A DNA stretch of 64,000 nucleotides from contig NC_057867.1 of assembly GCF_019393635.1 (NCBI RefSeq), positions 3,632,889-3,696,888 on the forward strand, written 5' to 3'. Below are positions 20,986 through 30,480 of the stretch, in pieces (within the stretch, counting starts at the first letter, position 1; every line of letters begins with the position of its first letter). The notes below the pieces were generated by a model that made no database searches, was not told the origin of the DNA, and worked only from the letters and a program-made list of their open reading frames with translations. This DNA is from Dromiciops gliroides. Lineage: Eukaryota > Chordata > Mammalia > Microbiotheria > Microbiotheriidae. The position numbers and the translations under genes are program-made.

Positions 20986-21834
20986 CTACAAGACAAAAAG
21001 AGGAAAAATGAATTAAGTCCCTTTCCCCCAGCATTTTTGCTCCTGTAACCACCGCTTCAACTTGATTAATTATTATGGACTGACAGACATACTTTTTAAA
21101 AAAACCATCCTCTTATTTGTCATTTTTAATCAGACTAAGTGATTCACAGGAGGTGTGGCTTCCCAAGAATTGAAGAGTGGGGAGGGGGGAATTATAAAAT
21201 TGAAAACTGATTTAAATTCTATTTTTAAGACTTAGTCCAGCTGGCACAGGTTTTAATGATAAATCCCAACTTCTTACCTTTACAACTTCACCCTAAAAGC
21301 CAAGCTTTTGTCTTATGATCAATCCTATTGTGAAGTGAATGTCCACCCTTGCATTCTCTACCTCTGTAACCTCACCCACTACCCACATAGCCCAAATTCA
21401 AGTTCCTTTGTAACTTTGCCCACCACTCACTAAACTCATATTCAAATTTATTCATTTATTATTGGGAACCTTTTGTCTTGTGACTCAAATCACACGTCTT
21501 GGCTGTGGTTACAGGGGTTTTAGAAGGGGAGGTCCAAATGCCATAACCTCAATTCTTCCAGCCCTTACCCTTCATGGTGTCAGATTTTCCTTGGTTACTA
21601 CTGGCCTAACTAATAGATTGATCATGCTGGGGAGAGGGGGGAAGAAGGAGGGAAACAGATGATGTAAAAGGCAATAAAAACGACTTGTTGAGTCAAGCCA
21701 GAGCCCTACTCTCTATGGCTCCAACGCTGACCCAACTGGAGGAAAAGGATACTTTGCTGTGGCAAAGCCGCCTCAATCCCTACGGTGGGGGACACTGGGA
21801 GCAGGAAAAGGAGAACAAATGGAAGAAAGCTTTC

Positions 21835-22050
21835 CAAAGCACCTACTATGTGCTAAGCACTTTACAAATACGATCTTATGGGATCCTTGCAACAAGCCCA
21901 TCCACATTTTACAGTTGAAGAAAGTGAGACAGAGCTTAAGTGACTTGCTCAGGGTCACACAGCTAGGAAGGGTCTGAGACTGAATTTGAACTCAGGTCTT
22001 CCTGACTCCAGGCCTGGTGCTGTGTACCACACTGTGGCACCCCCTAACTG
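21835..22050 (-). repeat. CORE-SINE/L2-tailed SINE, antisense, in PIN4 intron
   Basis: Reads 'gcacctactatgtgctaagc', 'cacattttacagttgaagaa', 'cagggtcacacagctaggaa' and 'cttcctgactccaggcctgg'. Degraded full-length older copy. Confidence 0.7.
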
Positions 22051-22241
22051 CTTCTAATTCCAACAAACACAGAAGCTTCTAGATGGGTCTGGAAAAGCCA
22101 CTAGCAAGAGGAAGAGGCTTTGCCTCCATTGTTGAGTTTCCAGGATGGAAAAAGACTAGGCTGGCAACATCTGCCCTAAGTGAGCTTAGCCTCTTTACAT
22201 TCTCCCATTTTTCCGGCAGCACAGAGACAAAAGGCCATTCG

Positions 22242-22275
22242 TTGGGGGGGGGGGGGGGGGGGGCGGGGCGGGACG
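22242..22275 (+). repeat. Poly(G) run
   Basis: A G homopolymer of about 20 bases followed by 'cggggcgggacggg' in PIN4 intron 2; G-quadruplex prone. Confidence 0.9.
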
Positions 22276-22717
22276 GGACTGTAAACTCTCTAACAGTGAA
22301 CACTAACTAGGCTCCGTTCACTATCATACTCCTAAAACCATGCCTTCTTGTCCTGAAGAACTTCTTGTTCATTTTTCACTTCTTGGTTGTTTTTCTGTCA
22401 CATTCACTTCCAACCCCATTCCTCTCCCCTCCCCTGCCAGGAGCTATCCCCTCCTAAAAAGGGATAGAGAGAGGGAGAAAAGCAGGTCAGCAAAACTAAG
22501 CAACTGAGCCACTAAGGCACTGGCCAGTGGGTACCTCTACACAGACTGGAAAGAAGGATGTTTGCTTGGGCATGCTAGGCAGGTCCATTTCTATCTTTCT
22601 ACCTAAACTGCTGTGTTCACTTTGCCTACTGCCTTTTGGGTTCTGCTGACTTCACTTGACCTCAGTTCTGATCAATCTGCCCATACTTGTCTCATCCTTT
22701 CTTTTTAAAAATAAATT

Positions 22718-22842
22718 CTGAAGCACCAGCCTTGGATTCAGGAAGACCTGAGTTCAAATCCGACATCAGACACTTGACACTAACTAGCTGTGTGACCCTG
22801 GGCAAGTCACTTAACTCTCATTGCCCCACAAAACAAAAGGTT
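22718..22842 (+). repeat. CORE-SINE, sense, 5' truncated
   Basis: Begins within the A-box region ('gaagcaccagccttggattc') and runs through the core to a short A tail. Confidence 0.85.
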
Positions 22843-23013
22843 ATCTAGCCAAAAATAAATTCTGATTCATATTATTTGCTTCCTCTACCACCATCATGTT
22901 CTCCAGTAGCAGAGGGCTAGTCTACATACCAAATAACATTTTTAAAGACAAAAAAGAAGAGGAAAAAATCAGTAGAACTGATCAATACATCAAAAAAGTC
23001 TGAAAATATGGAC

Positions 23014-23190
23014 CATGGGAGCAGCTAGGTGGCGCAATGGATAGAGCACTGGCCCTGGATTCAGGAGGACCTGAGTTCAAATCCGGCCTCAGACACTTAA
23101 CATTTACTAGCTGTGTGACCCTGGGCAAGTCACTTAACCCTCATTGCCCTGCAAAACAAACAAACAAAACCAAAACAAAACAACAAAAAA
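23014..23190 (+). repeat. CORE-SINE, sense
   Basis: Complete copy with a 12-bp target-site duplication GAAAATATGGAC (23002-23013 and 23191-23202) and a long A/C-rich tail. Confidence 0.92.
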
Positions 23191-23442
23191 GAAAATATGG
23201 ACGATGTACTACACTCATTCTGCTTCTGCAAAAAGGCCTTCTCATATCTGGGCTTTGGAGCTAGGCTTGTTCTTTGTCATTTTGCGACATTTTGCTTTCA
23301 GGGTTTGGGAGTGATTGTTCTTGCCACTGACATTATCAGAGACACCATGTAGAAGGTTTTCTTGGCTCTGTTGGATTCCCTCTGCATCAGTTCATGGAGA
23401 TCTCTCCTTCCACACTAATATTTATCACGCACATCATTTCTT

Positions 23443-23596
23443 TTTTTTTTCTTTGTCTTTTTTTGGTGAAGCAATTGGGGTTAAGTGACTTGCCCGGAGT
23501 CACACAGCTAGTAAGTGTCAAGTGTCTGAGGCTGGATTTGAATTCGGGTCCTCCTGAATCCAGGGCCGGTGCACCACTGCACCACCTAGCTGCCCC
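23443..23596 (-). repeat. CORE-SINE, antisense
   Basis: Complete copy flanked by CATCATTTCTT (23432-23442 and 23597-23607). Confidence 0.92.
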
Positions 23597-23880
23597 CATC
23601 ATTTCTTACAATACAGTAAAATTCCATTACTTTCCCCAATTGATGGACATAAAATCTGTTTTCAATTCTTTGCTACCACAAAAAGTGCTGCTATAGACAC
23701 TTCGTGTATGTGAGGAGTTTTTGTCTGACCATGTGGAGGTCTGCCCCTAGAAGATGGCTCTCTCCATGAAAGGGTGTGGAAGATTTTATTCACCATCTTA
23801 GCCCAATTCGAAATTTCAGACTAATCAACAGTTCCATCCACAGTGCGCATTAGTGTATCTGTCTTTGTAACTAAGTTCCA
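23597..23880 (-). repeat. L1 3' region, antisense
   Basis: 'ccccaattgatggacataaa' and 'ttctttgctaccacaaaaag' then 'gtgctgctatagacact' are the reverse of the marsupial L1 3' region; the SINE at 23443 sits at its edge. It ends 75 bp short of PIN4 exon 2. Confidence 0.65.
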
Positions 23881-23953
23881 TACATTTGAAATGACCCTGT
23901 TAATCTTAAGTCCTAATAAAACACTTCAGAAGACAAAGATCATGGTAACTCAC

Positions 23954-24027
23954 CTTTACTGCATTTCCACCACCTTTAGGACCCTGAGCCTTCTTATCTG
24001 CACCCTCACTTCCAGAAGCTGCTGCCC
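23954..24027 (-). CDS. PIN4: PIN4 coding exon 2
   Basis: 74-base exon (two bases finishing codon 15, then 24 codons) reading [20 protein letters not shown] then NAVK, with acceptor CTTTGGTAAAG and donor GTAAAG|GTGAGT. This is the flexible Gly/Lys-rich N-terminal tail of Par14, which in the human protein mediates DNA and pre-ribosome binding. Phases match exon 1 (phase 1) and exon 3 (phase 0). Confidence 0.93.
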
Positions 24028-24272
24028 CTTTACCAAAGAGAAAAGGACACTTACTTAGATTGTGTCATGCTATGTCCTGACCTGCTGCCCCCCCTTCCCC
24101 GCCATGAAAGTTCGAAAACATCAAAACCAGGAAGCAGAGGCTGGCAGGGTGAACACAGCTTTAAACACTACCACCATTTGGGGAGTTTGGGCTGAGCTCA
24201 ATGTGGAGGGAGGGGTGGGATATACTTAGAAACGACAGCGATAGAAAGCAAACGAGCATCAATCCAATTTTT

Positions 24273-24425
24273 TTGTTTTGTTTTGTTTTGCAGGGCAATT
24301 GGGGGTTAAGTGACTTGCCCAGGGTCACACAGCTAGTAAGTGTTAAGTGTCTGAGGCCGGATTTGAACTCAGGTCCTCCTGACTCCAGGGCCGATGCTCT
24401 ATCCACTGAGCCACCTAGCCGCTCT
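24273..24425 (-). repeat. CORE-SINE, antisense
   Basis: Complete copy flanked by ATCAATCCAATTTTT (24258-24272 and 24426-24440); PIN4 intron 1. Confidence 0.93.
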
Positions 24426-24842
24426 ATCAATCCAATTTTTAACAGTAGATTTTCATTTTCCTGCAATCAGAACTGCCTTCAAAGATCAGTACTGCTGTGT
24501 CTCTACCCCATCTGCTTCTCCCTATCTTCCAATCCCAAACAAAACAGGGTCAACCTCATTAATACAGTGCACAGAGAGAGGTCAATCTGTGCATCTTCTC
24601 TTATGATGTGACAGAAAAATCCAGACCTCAACAGTGGAGGGAGGAACTTTGTGAAGTAACAACAGTTCCAGAGGGTAGCTACTATCAGGAAGCAAGAACA
24701 TCAGCTAAAAAAGGACAGTGCAGCTGGAAATAATACACAAAGACTTTTAAGACAGCAATTTCTGGAAGACAAAAAGTAAAGATTTGATTCAAATCACTAG
24801 TGAGGAAGATTCATTTTTTTCTCTCTACAAAGTAGTAAGAAC

Positions 24843-24987
24843 GGGAGCAGCTAGGTGACCCAGTGGATAAAGCACTGGCTTTGGACTCAGGAGGACCTGA
24901 GTTCAAACTCAGCCTCAGACACTTGTTACTTACTAGCTTTGTGACCCTGGGCAAGTCACTTAACCCTCATTGCCCCGCCGCCCCCCA
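24843..24987 (+). repeat. CORE-SINE, sense
   Basis: Complete copy with a short C/A-rich tail and a partly preserved duplicated target around AGTARTAAGAAC. An older relic ('cactttaaggtttgcaaagt') follows to about 25080. From 25080 to 26030, PIN4 intron 1, I see no feature. Confidence 0.88.
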
Positions 24988-26033
24988 AAGTAATAAGAAC
25001 TACTACTTACAGAGCACTTTAAGGTTTGCAAAGTGTTTTAAAAACCATGGGAGATGGGCCTGCCAAGTGGGGATAATAAAATGACGTAAGTTCCTGACTC
25101 TGTCCCCCTCCCCCTCCCAGTGTTCTCTCCATTGACTTCCTGCACCACCTAGTATCCTCAAAAAGAGTCATTCTTCTCATGTAGAGTCTTCCCAACTTGA
25201 CTGTTAGGTGTAAGATTCATTTTTTAAACAAGGTTTTCCTGAAGCCTTGTTTTTTACATCACAGCCATTTCTAAATACCCCCTTCAAATCCACACACTCA
25301 AACACACATCCAAAAAGTGAGCCTTCTTTTGGAAAGAGAAAGAGCTAGACAAAAACAACCAGCACAGGGACCACAATTATCAGTGTATGCAACGCTTTAT
25401 CCATAGGCCCCTGGACATCTCCAAAGAAAGGAGAAGAGGAATTCTCTTTAAGATTCTTTTGAAGGCATGGAAGGAGAGTCGCTTCTAATACACCAAATTA
25501 CGGAGTATTTGATATTGAAATTCTTATAAGTAAAATATGCTCAGGTACATTTTTCTGCCATGATAAATGTGTAGTTTAAAAAAGATGAAAATGCAAATTG
25601 TACAAATTTTTATTGCAAATGCAATAACTATCAACAAATACTAATAATCGAGTAAACCTACGTTTGCATGTAATGTTGGCACCGTTCGAGTTGAATTCTC
25701 TTCAGTCAGTACTGAAAAGGCACTAACGGGTGCTCGCTTTCTAATCCTCGCTTCCGTTGTTCATCCTACACCCACTTTCTACGGACGCCTGAGAAGAGAA
25801 CCAGGTGGGCCCCATTCCCCTGGCGGAAAGGGCTTGGAGGGGTTGCCCTGTCACTAGCCCACAGCCTTTTCCCGTTTCCCTCAGATACCGCAATCTTCCA
25901 AGAGTTGGAAGCAGGTCTGTCCTAGCTGGTTCCCCTCTAACTTCCACACTTACTCAAGATGGGCTGGAAGACCTGGTGGCACCTCTGACACCTGCACACC
26001 GGCCCTAGAGAAGCCATTTCTGCCTAACCGAGC

Positions 26034-26260
26034 TGGGGGGGGGGGGGTTTGCGGGGAGCCCCTCCACTCAATGACGGGGCGGGGGGGGGTTCAGTGCCGG
26101 AGGATGGCCCCCCCCCGTGACAGGCTCAGGGGTACAGAGTGCGGGAAGTACCCCCCCATGAAATAAACTGGGGGGGGCGGCAGAGTGAGAGCCCCCCCCT
26201 TAAGTGAAAGACTGGGCGGGGGAATAGGGGTGTGGGTAGCTCTCATGAAGTGACAGGCTG
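26034..26260 (+). repeat. Degenerate 43-bp G-run/C-run minisatellite, copy 2
   Basis: About four to five degenerate units beginning GTGACAGGCT or similar (near 26117, 26160, 26203 and 26249), each with a run of 5-13 G followed about 15-25 bases later by a run of C. The left part repeats the text of 16033-16150 ('agcccctccactcaatgac', 'caggctcaggggtacagagt'). G and C runs within a unit can pair as a hairpin or form quadruplex/i-motif. It lies in PIN4 intron 1, about 260-480 bases from the start codon. Confidence 0.65.
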
Positions 26261-26476
26261 AGAAGTGGATGGAGCTGGGCGTTCTCTCCCCACCCCCCTC
26301 CTCTCCGGGAAAATGACAGACACGGGGAGGCGGGGGAAGAACAACAGAGCGTAAGAAAATGAAGGATAGTGACGGGGCTCGGGTGTGAGGCCCCTGAGGA
26401 CTTTGAATTGGATCTTAGAGACACTCGGGGAGGAGACATGCGAAGCCCCGGCTCCAGGATCCCTCGGATCGCCTAC

Positions 26477-26519
26477 CTTTCCCTCCTTTGCCAGAGCCGC
26501 TCTTCCCCTTGGGCGCCAT
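26477..26519 (-). CDS. PIN4: PIN4 coding exon 1
   Basis: Encodes MAPKGKSGSGKGGK plus one base, donor GGGAAAG|GTAGGC. The ATG (26519-26517) sits in a strong context (GAAAATGG) and matches the human MPPKGKSGSGKAGKG start, so it is the conserved Par14 start. The frame is open upstream for 37 further codons to an ATG at 26630 (see separate entry). Confidence 0.93.
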
Positions 26520-26630
26520 TTTCTCACTTTCCGGCCACCGTCTTCGTTTGTACTTCCGGGTATCTGATCGCTGAATGTGGTCGAAGGTCCTGCAGGGGTG
26601 TCCAATGATATGCCTAAAGAGCGCAATCAT
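26520..26630 (-). other. In-frame upstream extension of PIN4 (possible long isoform)
   Basis: From an ATG at 26630-26628 the frame runs without a stop into the Par14 start, adding 37 residues that begin MIALFRHIIGHPC and end KYKRRRWPESEK. It is rich in Arg/Lys/His with a hydrophobic start, as mitochondrial presequences are. Human PIN4 has a 25-residue extended isoform (Par17) reported to be mitochondrial and hominid-specific; this sequence is unrelated to it. Whether transcription starts far enough upstream is unknown, since the ETS motifs lie inside this stretch. Confidence 0.25.
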
Positions 26631-26999
26631 CCCGTGGCGGGCATCCTAGATCAACGACAATCAGGCAGTAGTCGAGCCAGCTACGGCATCCGGGGTCTTC
26701 GATACCCTGACCAATGAAATAGAAGCTCGGAGGGATGGGGCGGGTTGCTAAGCGAGACCGGTAGGGGCAGGGGAGCGCAGGTCAGGCCCTCTATGCCCCG
26801 CCTTCCTGAGGTTTCCCTTCCGGGTCGCGGGAACGTAGCTACGTTGGAGGCGGGGCAACTGGTTCCCAAGATGCTCTGCGCCTCTTCGCCAAGCGGAAGC
26901 CGCGATCTCTTGGTTCTGTGGGTCTTAGGTTTAGTTGCTGTTCCCCGAACGCGGATCGAAGGCCGTTGTTCTTCACTTTCTTTCTTTTTCATGCTTCCT

Positions 27000-27165
27000 T
27001 TCACCCCCAATATGGTTAATACAGAAATATGTCTTGCGTGATGACTTCATACGTATAATCAATATCATTGTTTGCCTCAAGGAGGGAGGGAGAGAATTTG
27101 GACTGAAAAAAAATTGGATTAAATTGAATGAAAATAATTAAAAATAAAATTAAGCACTTAGAGCT
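27000..27165 (+). repeat. L1 3' UTR end, sense
   Basis: 'tttctttttcatgcttcctt' through 'tggttaatacagaaatatgt' and a purine-rich run to 'aaaataattaaaaataaaat' is the terminal 160 bases of a marsupial L1. Confidence 0.75.
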
Positions 27166-27484
27166 CAGAAGCCGTTGAGTCCAAAGGCTTCTATTTACGG
27201 AGTAAAGAGCGGAGGCCCAGGGAGGGGAAGGGACTTGTCTGGGGCGGGATTTGAACCGGGCCAGCTTCAAGGTCTAGGTCTTTTCTTCCTCCGTTCAACC
27301 AGAGGAGGGCGTGAGTCCCCTATAGCTTTACAGAGCTTTACGGACATCACGTCGGGATCTTACAGTGACGCAGTAAAGCACTATGTTTCCTATTTGACTG
27401 GCTCCAGGACACCGAGTCACTCGCCCAAGGTCCTATCCCAGCGTCAGGCCCCTGATTCAAGCCCTGCTTGCTGACTGACTGCAT

Positions 27485-27695
27485 GGATTAAGCACCGGGC
27501 TCTGCCTGGACATGCAGAGGCAAAAGACAGTCTCCACCTTAAGCTCACCGTTTGATGGGGGAGCAAAAAACTATGTACAAACAAGCTACATCCAAGATAA
27601 AGAGGAAAGAATTAGGAGTGGGAAGGCACCGGAATTAAGAGGGCTTGGGGAAGGCTTCCGGTAGAAGGAAGAATTTTAGCTGGTGCTTAAAAAAA
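27485..27695 (+). repeat. Core-SINE/L2-like relic
   Basis: 'gaggcaaaagacagtctcca', 'aaactatgtacaaacaagct' and 'ggaaggcttccggtagaagg' match the same repeat as at 7660. A G run of about 15 (27702-27716) follows. Confidence 0.55.
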
Positions 27696-27716
27696 GCCGC
27701 CGGGGGGGGGGGGGGG

Positions 27717-27868
27717 GTGGGCACAGCTAGGTGTCGAAGTGGATAAAGCACCGGCCCTGGATTCTGGAGGACCTGAGTTCAGTTACAGCCTCAGACACTT
27801 GACACTTCTAGCTGTGTGGCCCTGGGCAAGTCACTTAACCCTTATTCCCCCGCCCCCCCCAAAAAAAG
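27717..27868 (+). repeat. CORE-SINE, sense
   Basis: Complete copy with slightly altered head and a C/A-rich tail. Confidence 0.85.
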
Positions 27869-28039
27869 CCAGGGGGGCAGTATGTGGAGATGGAGCATTT
27901 ATTTATTTTTCAAAAGATGCCTTAATCACTGTTGATTCATTTAGTACTTCTAGGACCTGTGATTGGGGGAAAAGGGTTTCTTTCGCTAAGAAAAATGGAA
28001 CCTGCTCTACCACTTAGGAGACTCTTGCAGAATTGCAAT

Positions 28040-28700
28040 AAATTTCACCAGCCTTTAATTTTATTTTGTTTTACTTTTCTATTTTAGAAATAATTTTCTA
28101 CTTGATTCAGTCTAATTTTCATCCCCTTCATTTTTCATTCTTTTTTTTCTCATACCTATCTTACACTACATCATACACATCTCAAAATGAACAACCACTC
28201 ACATTTCCAGATTCGAAATTAGCCTATAATTTTTCATTTTAAAAACTTTTAAATTTGTTCTATCTTCAAATACCTAACAGTAATTTTCTCTCCCTCCCAC
28301 CTTCCCTTTATAGCCATGTCTCATTGGACACCTTGAGTCTATCCCCTCTCTGTCTGGAGCTCATCGTCATTCCTCTGAAATAGTGAGTGGTCACAGTATA
28401 GATCACAGTACTGAAGTATTTTAGAGTTGTGGTCATTGTGTACAACTTTTCCTGGTCCATCTCACTTCATTGTGCCTCAGTTAATACAACTTTTCTGAGG
28501 TTTCTTGTGACAAAATGATATTCCATTACATTCACATACCATATTTTGTTCAGCTATTCACAAGTTGATGGGTACCCCCTAAGTTTCTATTTGTTTGCTA
28601 CTACATAAAGAGTTGCTATATTTGTGTCCATCTGAGTCCTTTTCCTCTAACTTTGATTTCCTCAGGGTCCAGGCCTAGAAGTAGTATTGCTTGTCTAGTA
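28040..28700 (-). repeat. L1 3' region, antisense
   Basis: 'gtacaacttttcctggtcca', 'tgatattccattacattcac', 'ttcagctattcacaagttga' and 'tgctactacataaagagttg' are the reverse complement of the marsupial L1 3' region (compare 220-900 and 48835-49000). Confidence 0.65.
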
Positions 28701-28804
28701 AAGTACCCCTACTCTAGGTATCACGTGCATCTATTGTAGAAGGGAGCAGGCATAGGACTCCAGCCTCTGTAGGCCCAATATCAGTTCCACAGCATTATAC
28801 TATT

Positions 28805-28971
28805 TGTTTTTGGTTTTTTGTTGGGTTTTTTTGGTGGGGCAATGGGGGTTAAGTGACTTGCCCAGGGTCACACAGCTAATAAGTGTCAAGTGTCTGAGGC
28901 TGGATTTGAACTCAGGTCCTCCTGAATCCAGGGCTGGTGCTTTATCCACTGTACCACCTAGCTGCCCCCCA
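28805..28971 (-). repeat. CORE-SINE, antisense
   Basis: Complete copy flanked by AGCATTATACTATT (about 28791-28804 and from 28972). Confidence 0.92.
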
Positions 28972-29557
28972 TAGCATTATACTATTAATTTTATCCCTTC
29001 ACAAAAATTCAATTCATTTAAAATCAGTTTGACAAATTAACTGCCTCCTCTGTGTAAGGTACTAGAGATATAAAGGAACTAGTTCCCACCATCAGAGAAT
29101 TTACATTCTATCCTGGGAAACAGCCTGCACACAGCCAAATATCCCCAAAGTAATTGGAGAGAAGCACTAATGTATAATTCTACACATCAGGTGTGCCATG
29201 GCCAATTTTACAAGGTACTGCAGAATTCCAGATATCAAAGAGGCCAATGGCAAGTATTGCTTTCCTAGCCTGAAGGAGTGCCGGAAGGATCAGGAGAGCT
29301 GAGAGCCATGCAAAACAGATGAACTGGGAGCACTGGAACTCTGAGGAGAGAGGGATATGGGGTGCAGACATGCACCATCAGTGAGAGTTGATTTCATGGC
29401 TATGATCATGAGCAATTGAAGCCTAGCCTGGCCTGGCCTGGCCAAAGTGATCTGCCTGGACAGACCTTGGTGCTTCCTGAAGGTGTCTGCCTTACAGTGA
29501 ATTTCTCCACTCTTTACTGCCCCTTCTCTCCTCCCTGCCTCTTTGCTTTTTAGTGTT

Positions 29558-29708
29558 TGTTTGTTTGTTTTTGCGGGGCAGTGGGGGTTAAGTGACTCAC
29601 CCAGGGTCACACAGCTAGTAAGTGCCAAGTGTCTGAGGCCGGATTAGAACTCAGGTCCTCCTGAATCCAGGGCTGGTGCTTTATCCACTGGGCTACCTAG
29701 CTGCCCCA
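29558..29708 (-). repeat. CORE-SINE, antisense
   Basis: Complete copy flanked by TGCTTTTTAGTGTT (29544-29557 and 29709-29722). Confidence 0.93.
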
Positions 29709-30269
29709 TGCTTTTTAGTGTTAACAGAATCATATACCCTTCTGGAGTTTCCAGATCTCTTATGCCTTGATTATTTGCTGTTTATACTCTTATAATTGGT
29801 TTTGACTCCAGGTAAAAGTAAGATGATTTGTATTATATTCAGAGTGCCTTTCCTACAGAATAGAGGAATGCCTAAGAATGAGAAATGCTGTGGCTAGGGG
29901 TGATTTCTCTTCAGATACTAGAAATGATCATAGAACTTAATCTGCTCAGTGACTAGGGAAAGAAAACTATTTCTTCCATAGTCTGGGAGCTCTAAGTTTA
30001 CAGAATTATATAAATATTCCACATAACTAGTTCCCCAGAATAACAGGGAAAAGAACCAATGTGAATCCATGAGACTAACTGCCTTGTACTTTAAGGGGAA
30101 AAAGCCCTCTAATGAACAAAGGATGGCTTCACTTACACACTTACTTCTCTTCCTTGTCAGAACATAAGCTTCCTTAGGTTCCTAAAGAAAATACACTTTC
30201 TTATTCATATATTGAAAGTCAGACATTTGTCCGGCTTCATTAATAAGACGAATCTTCTGCCTCGAGTGT

Positions 30270-30480
30270 TCTTGGAATCATAGGAACGTGTATTTAGAGG
30301 TGGGTCCCTTAGAAAGTCCCTTGACACGGTATTATGATCTAATCCAAGCTTTCAACCTTTCAGCTGAGGAACTTGGGGCTGAGAGAGCTCATGTAATTTA
30401 GCCAAGGTCACACACGTTGCAGAGGTGGGATTTGAATCTAGATCCTCTGATTTTCTTTCTGCTACTCTTTCTGCTATACC
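30270..30480 (-). repeat. MIR/CR1-like relic
   Basis: 'tggaatcataggaacgtgta', 'tgaggaacttggggctgaga' and 'aggtgggatttgaatctaga' resemble an old antisense CORE-SINE or CR1/L3 fragment. Confidence 0.45.

Larger units (their letters stand above)
26440..26960 (-). promoter_or_regulatory. CpG-island promoter of PIN4
   Basis: CpG-dense block spanning exon 1. On the minus strand a consensus ETS motif CCGGAAGT lies about 35 bases upstream of the ATG (26552-26559), with a second GGCCGGAAAGTG closer in; a CCAAT (plus strand, 26710-26714), GGGGCGGG (26736-26743) and another CTTCCGGG (26817-26824) lie further out. There is no TATA box. This is a housekeeping-type promoter that may fire in both directions. 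Confidence 0.7.

Noticed and set aside
26745-27041. 98-codon plus-strand frame upstream of PIN4
   Set aside because: Lies in the CpG island and runs into an L1 3' end; the open frame is explained by GC content. Divergent non-coding transcription remains possible.
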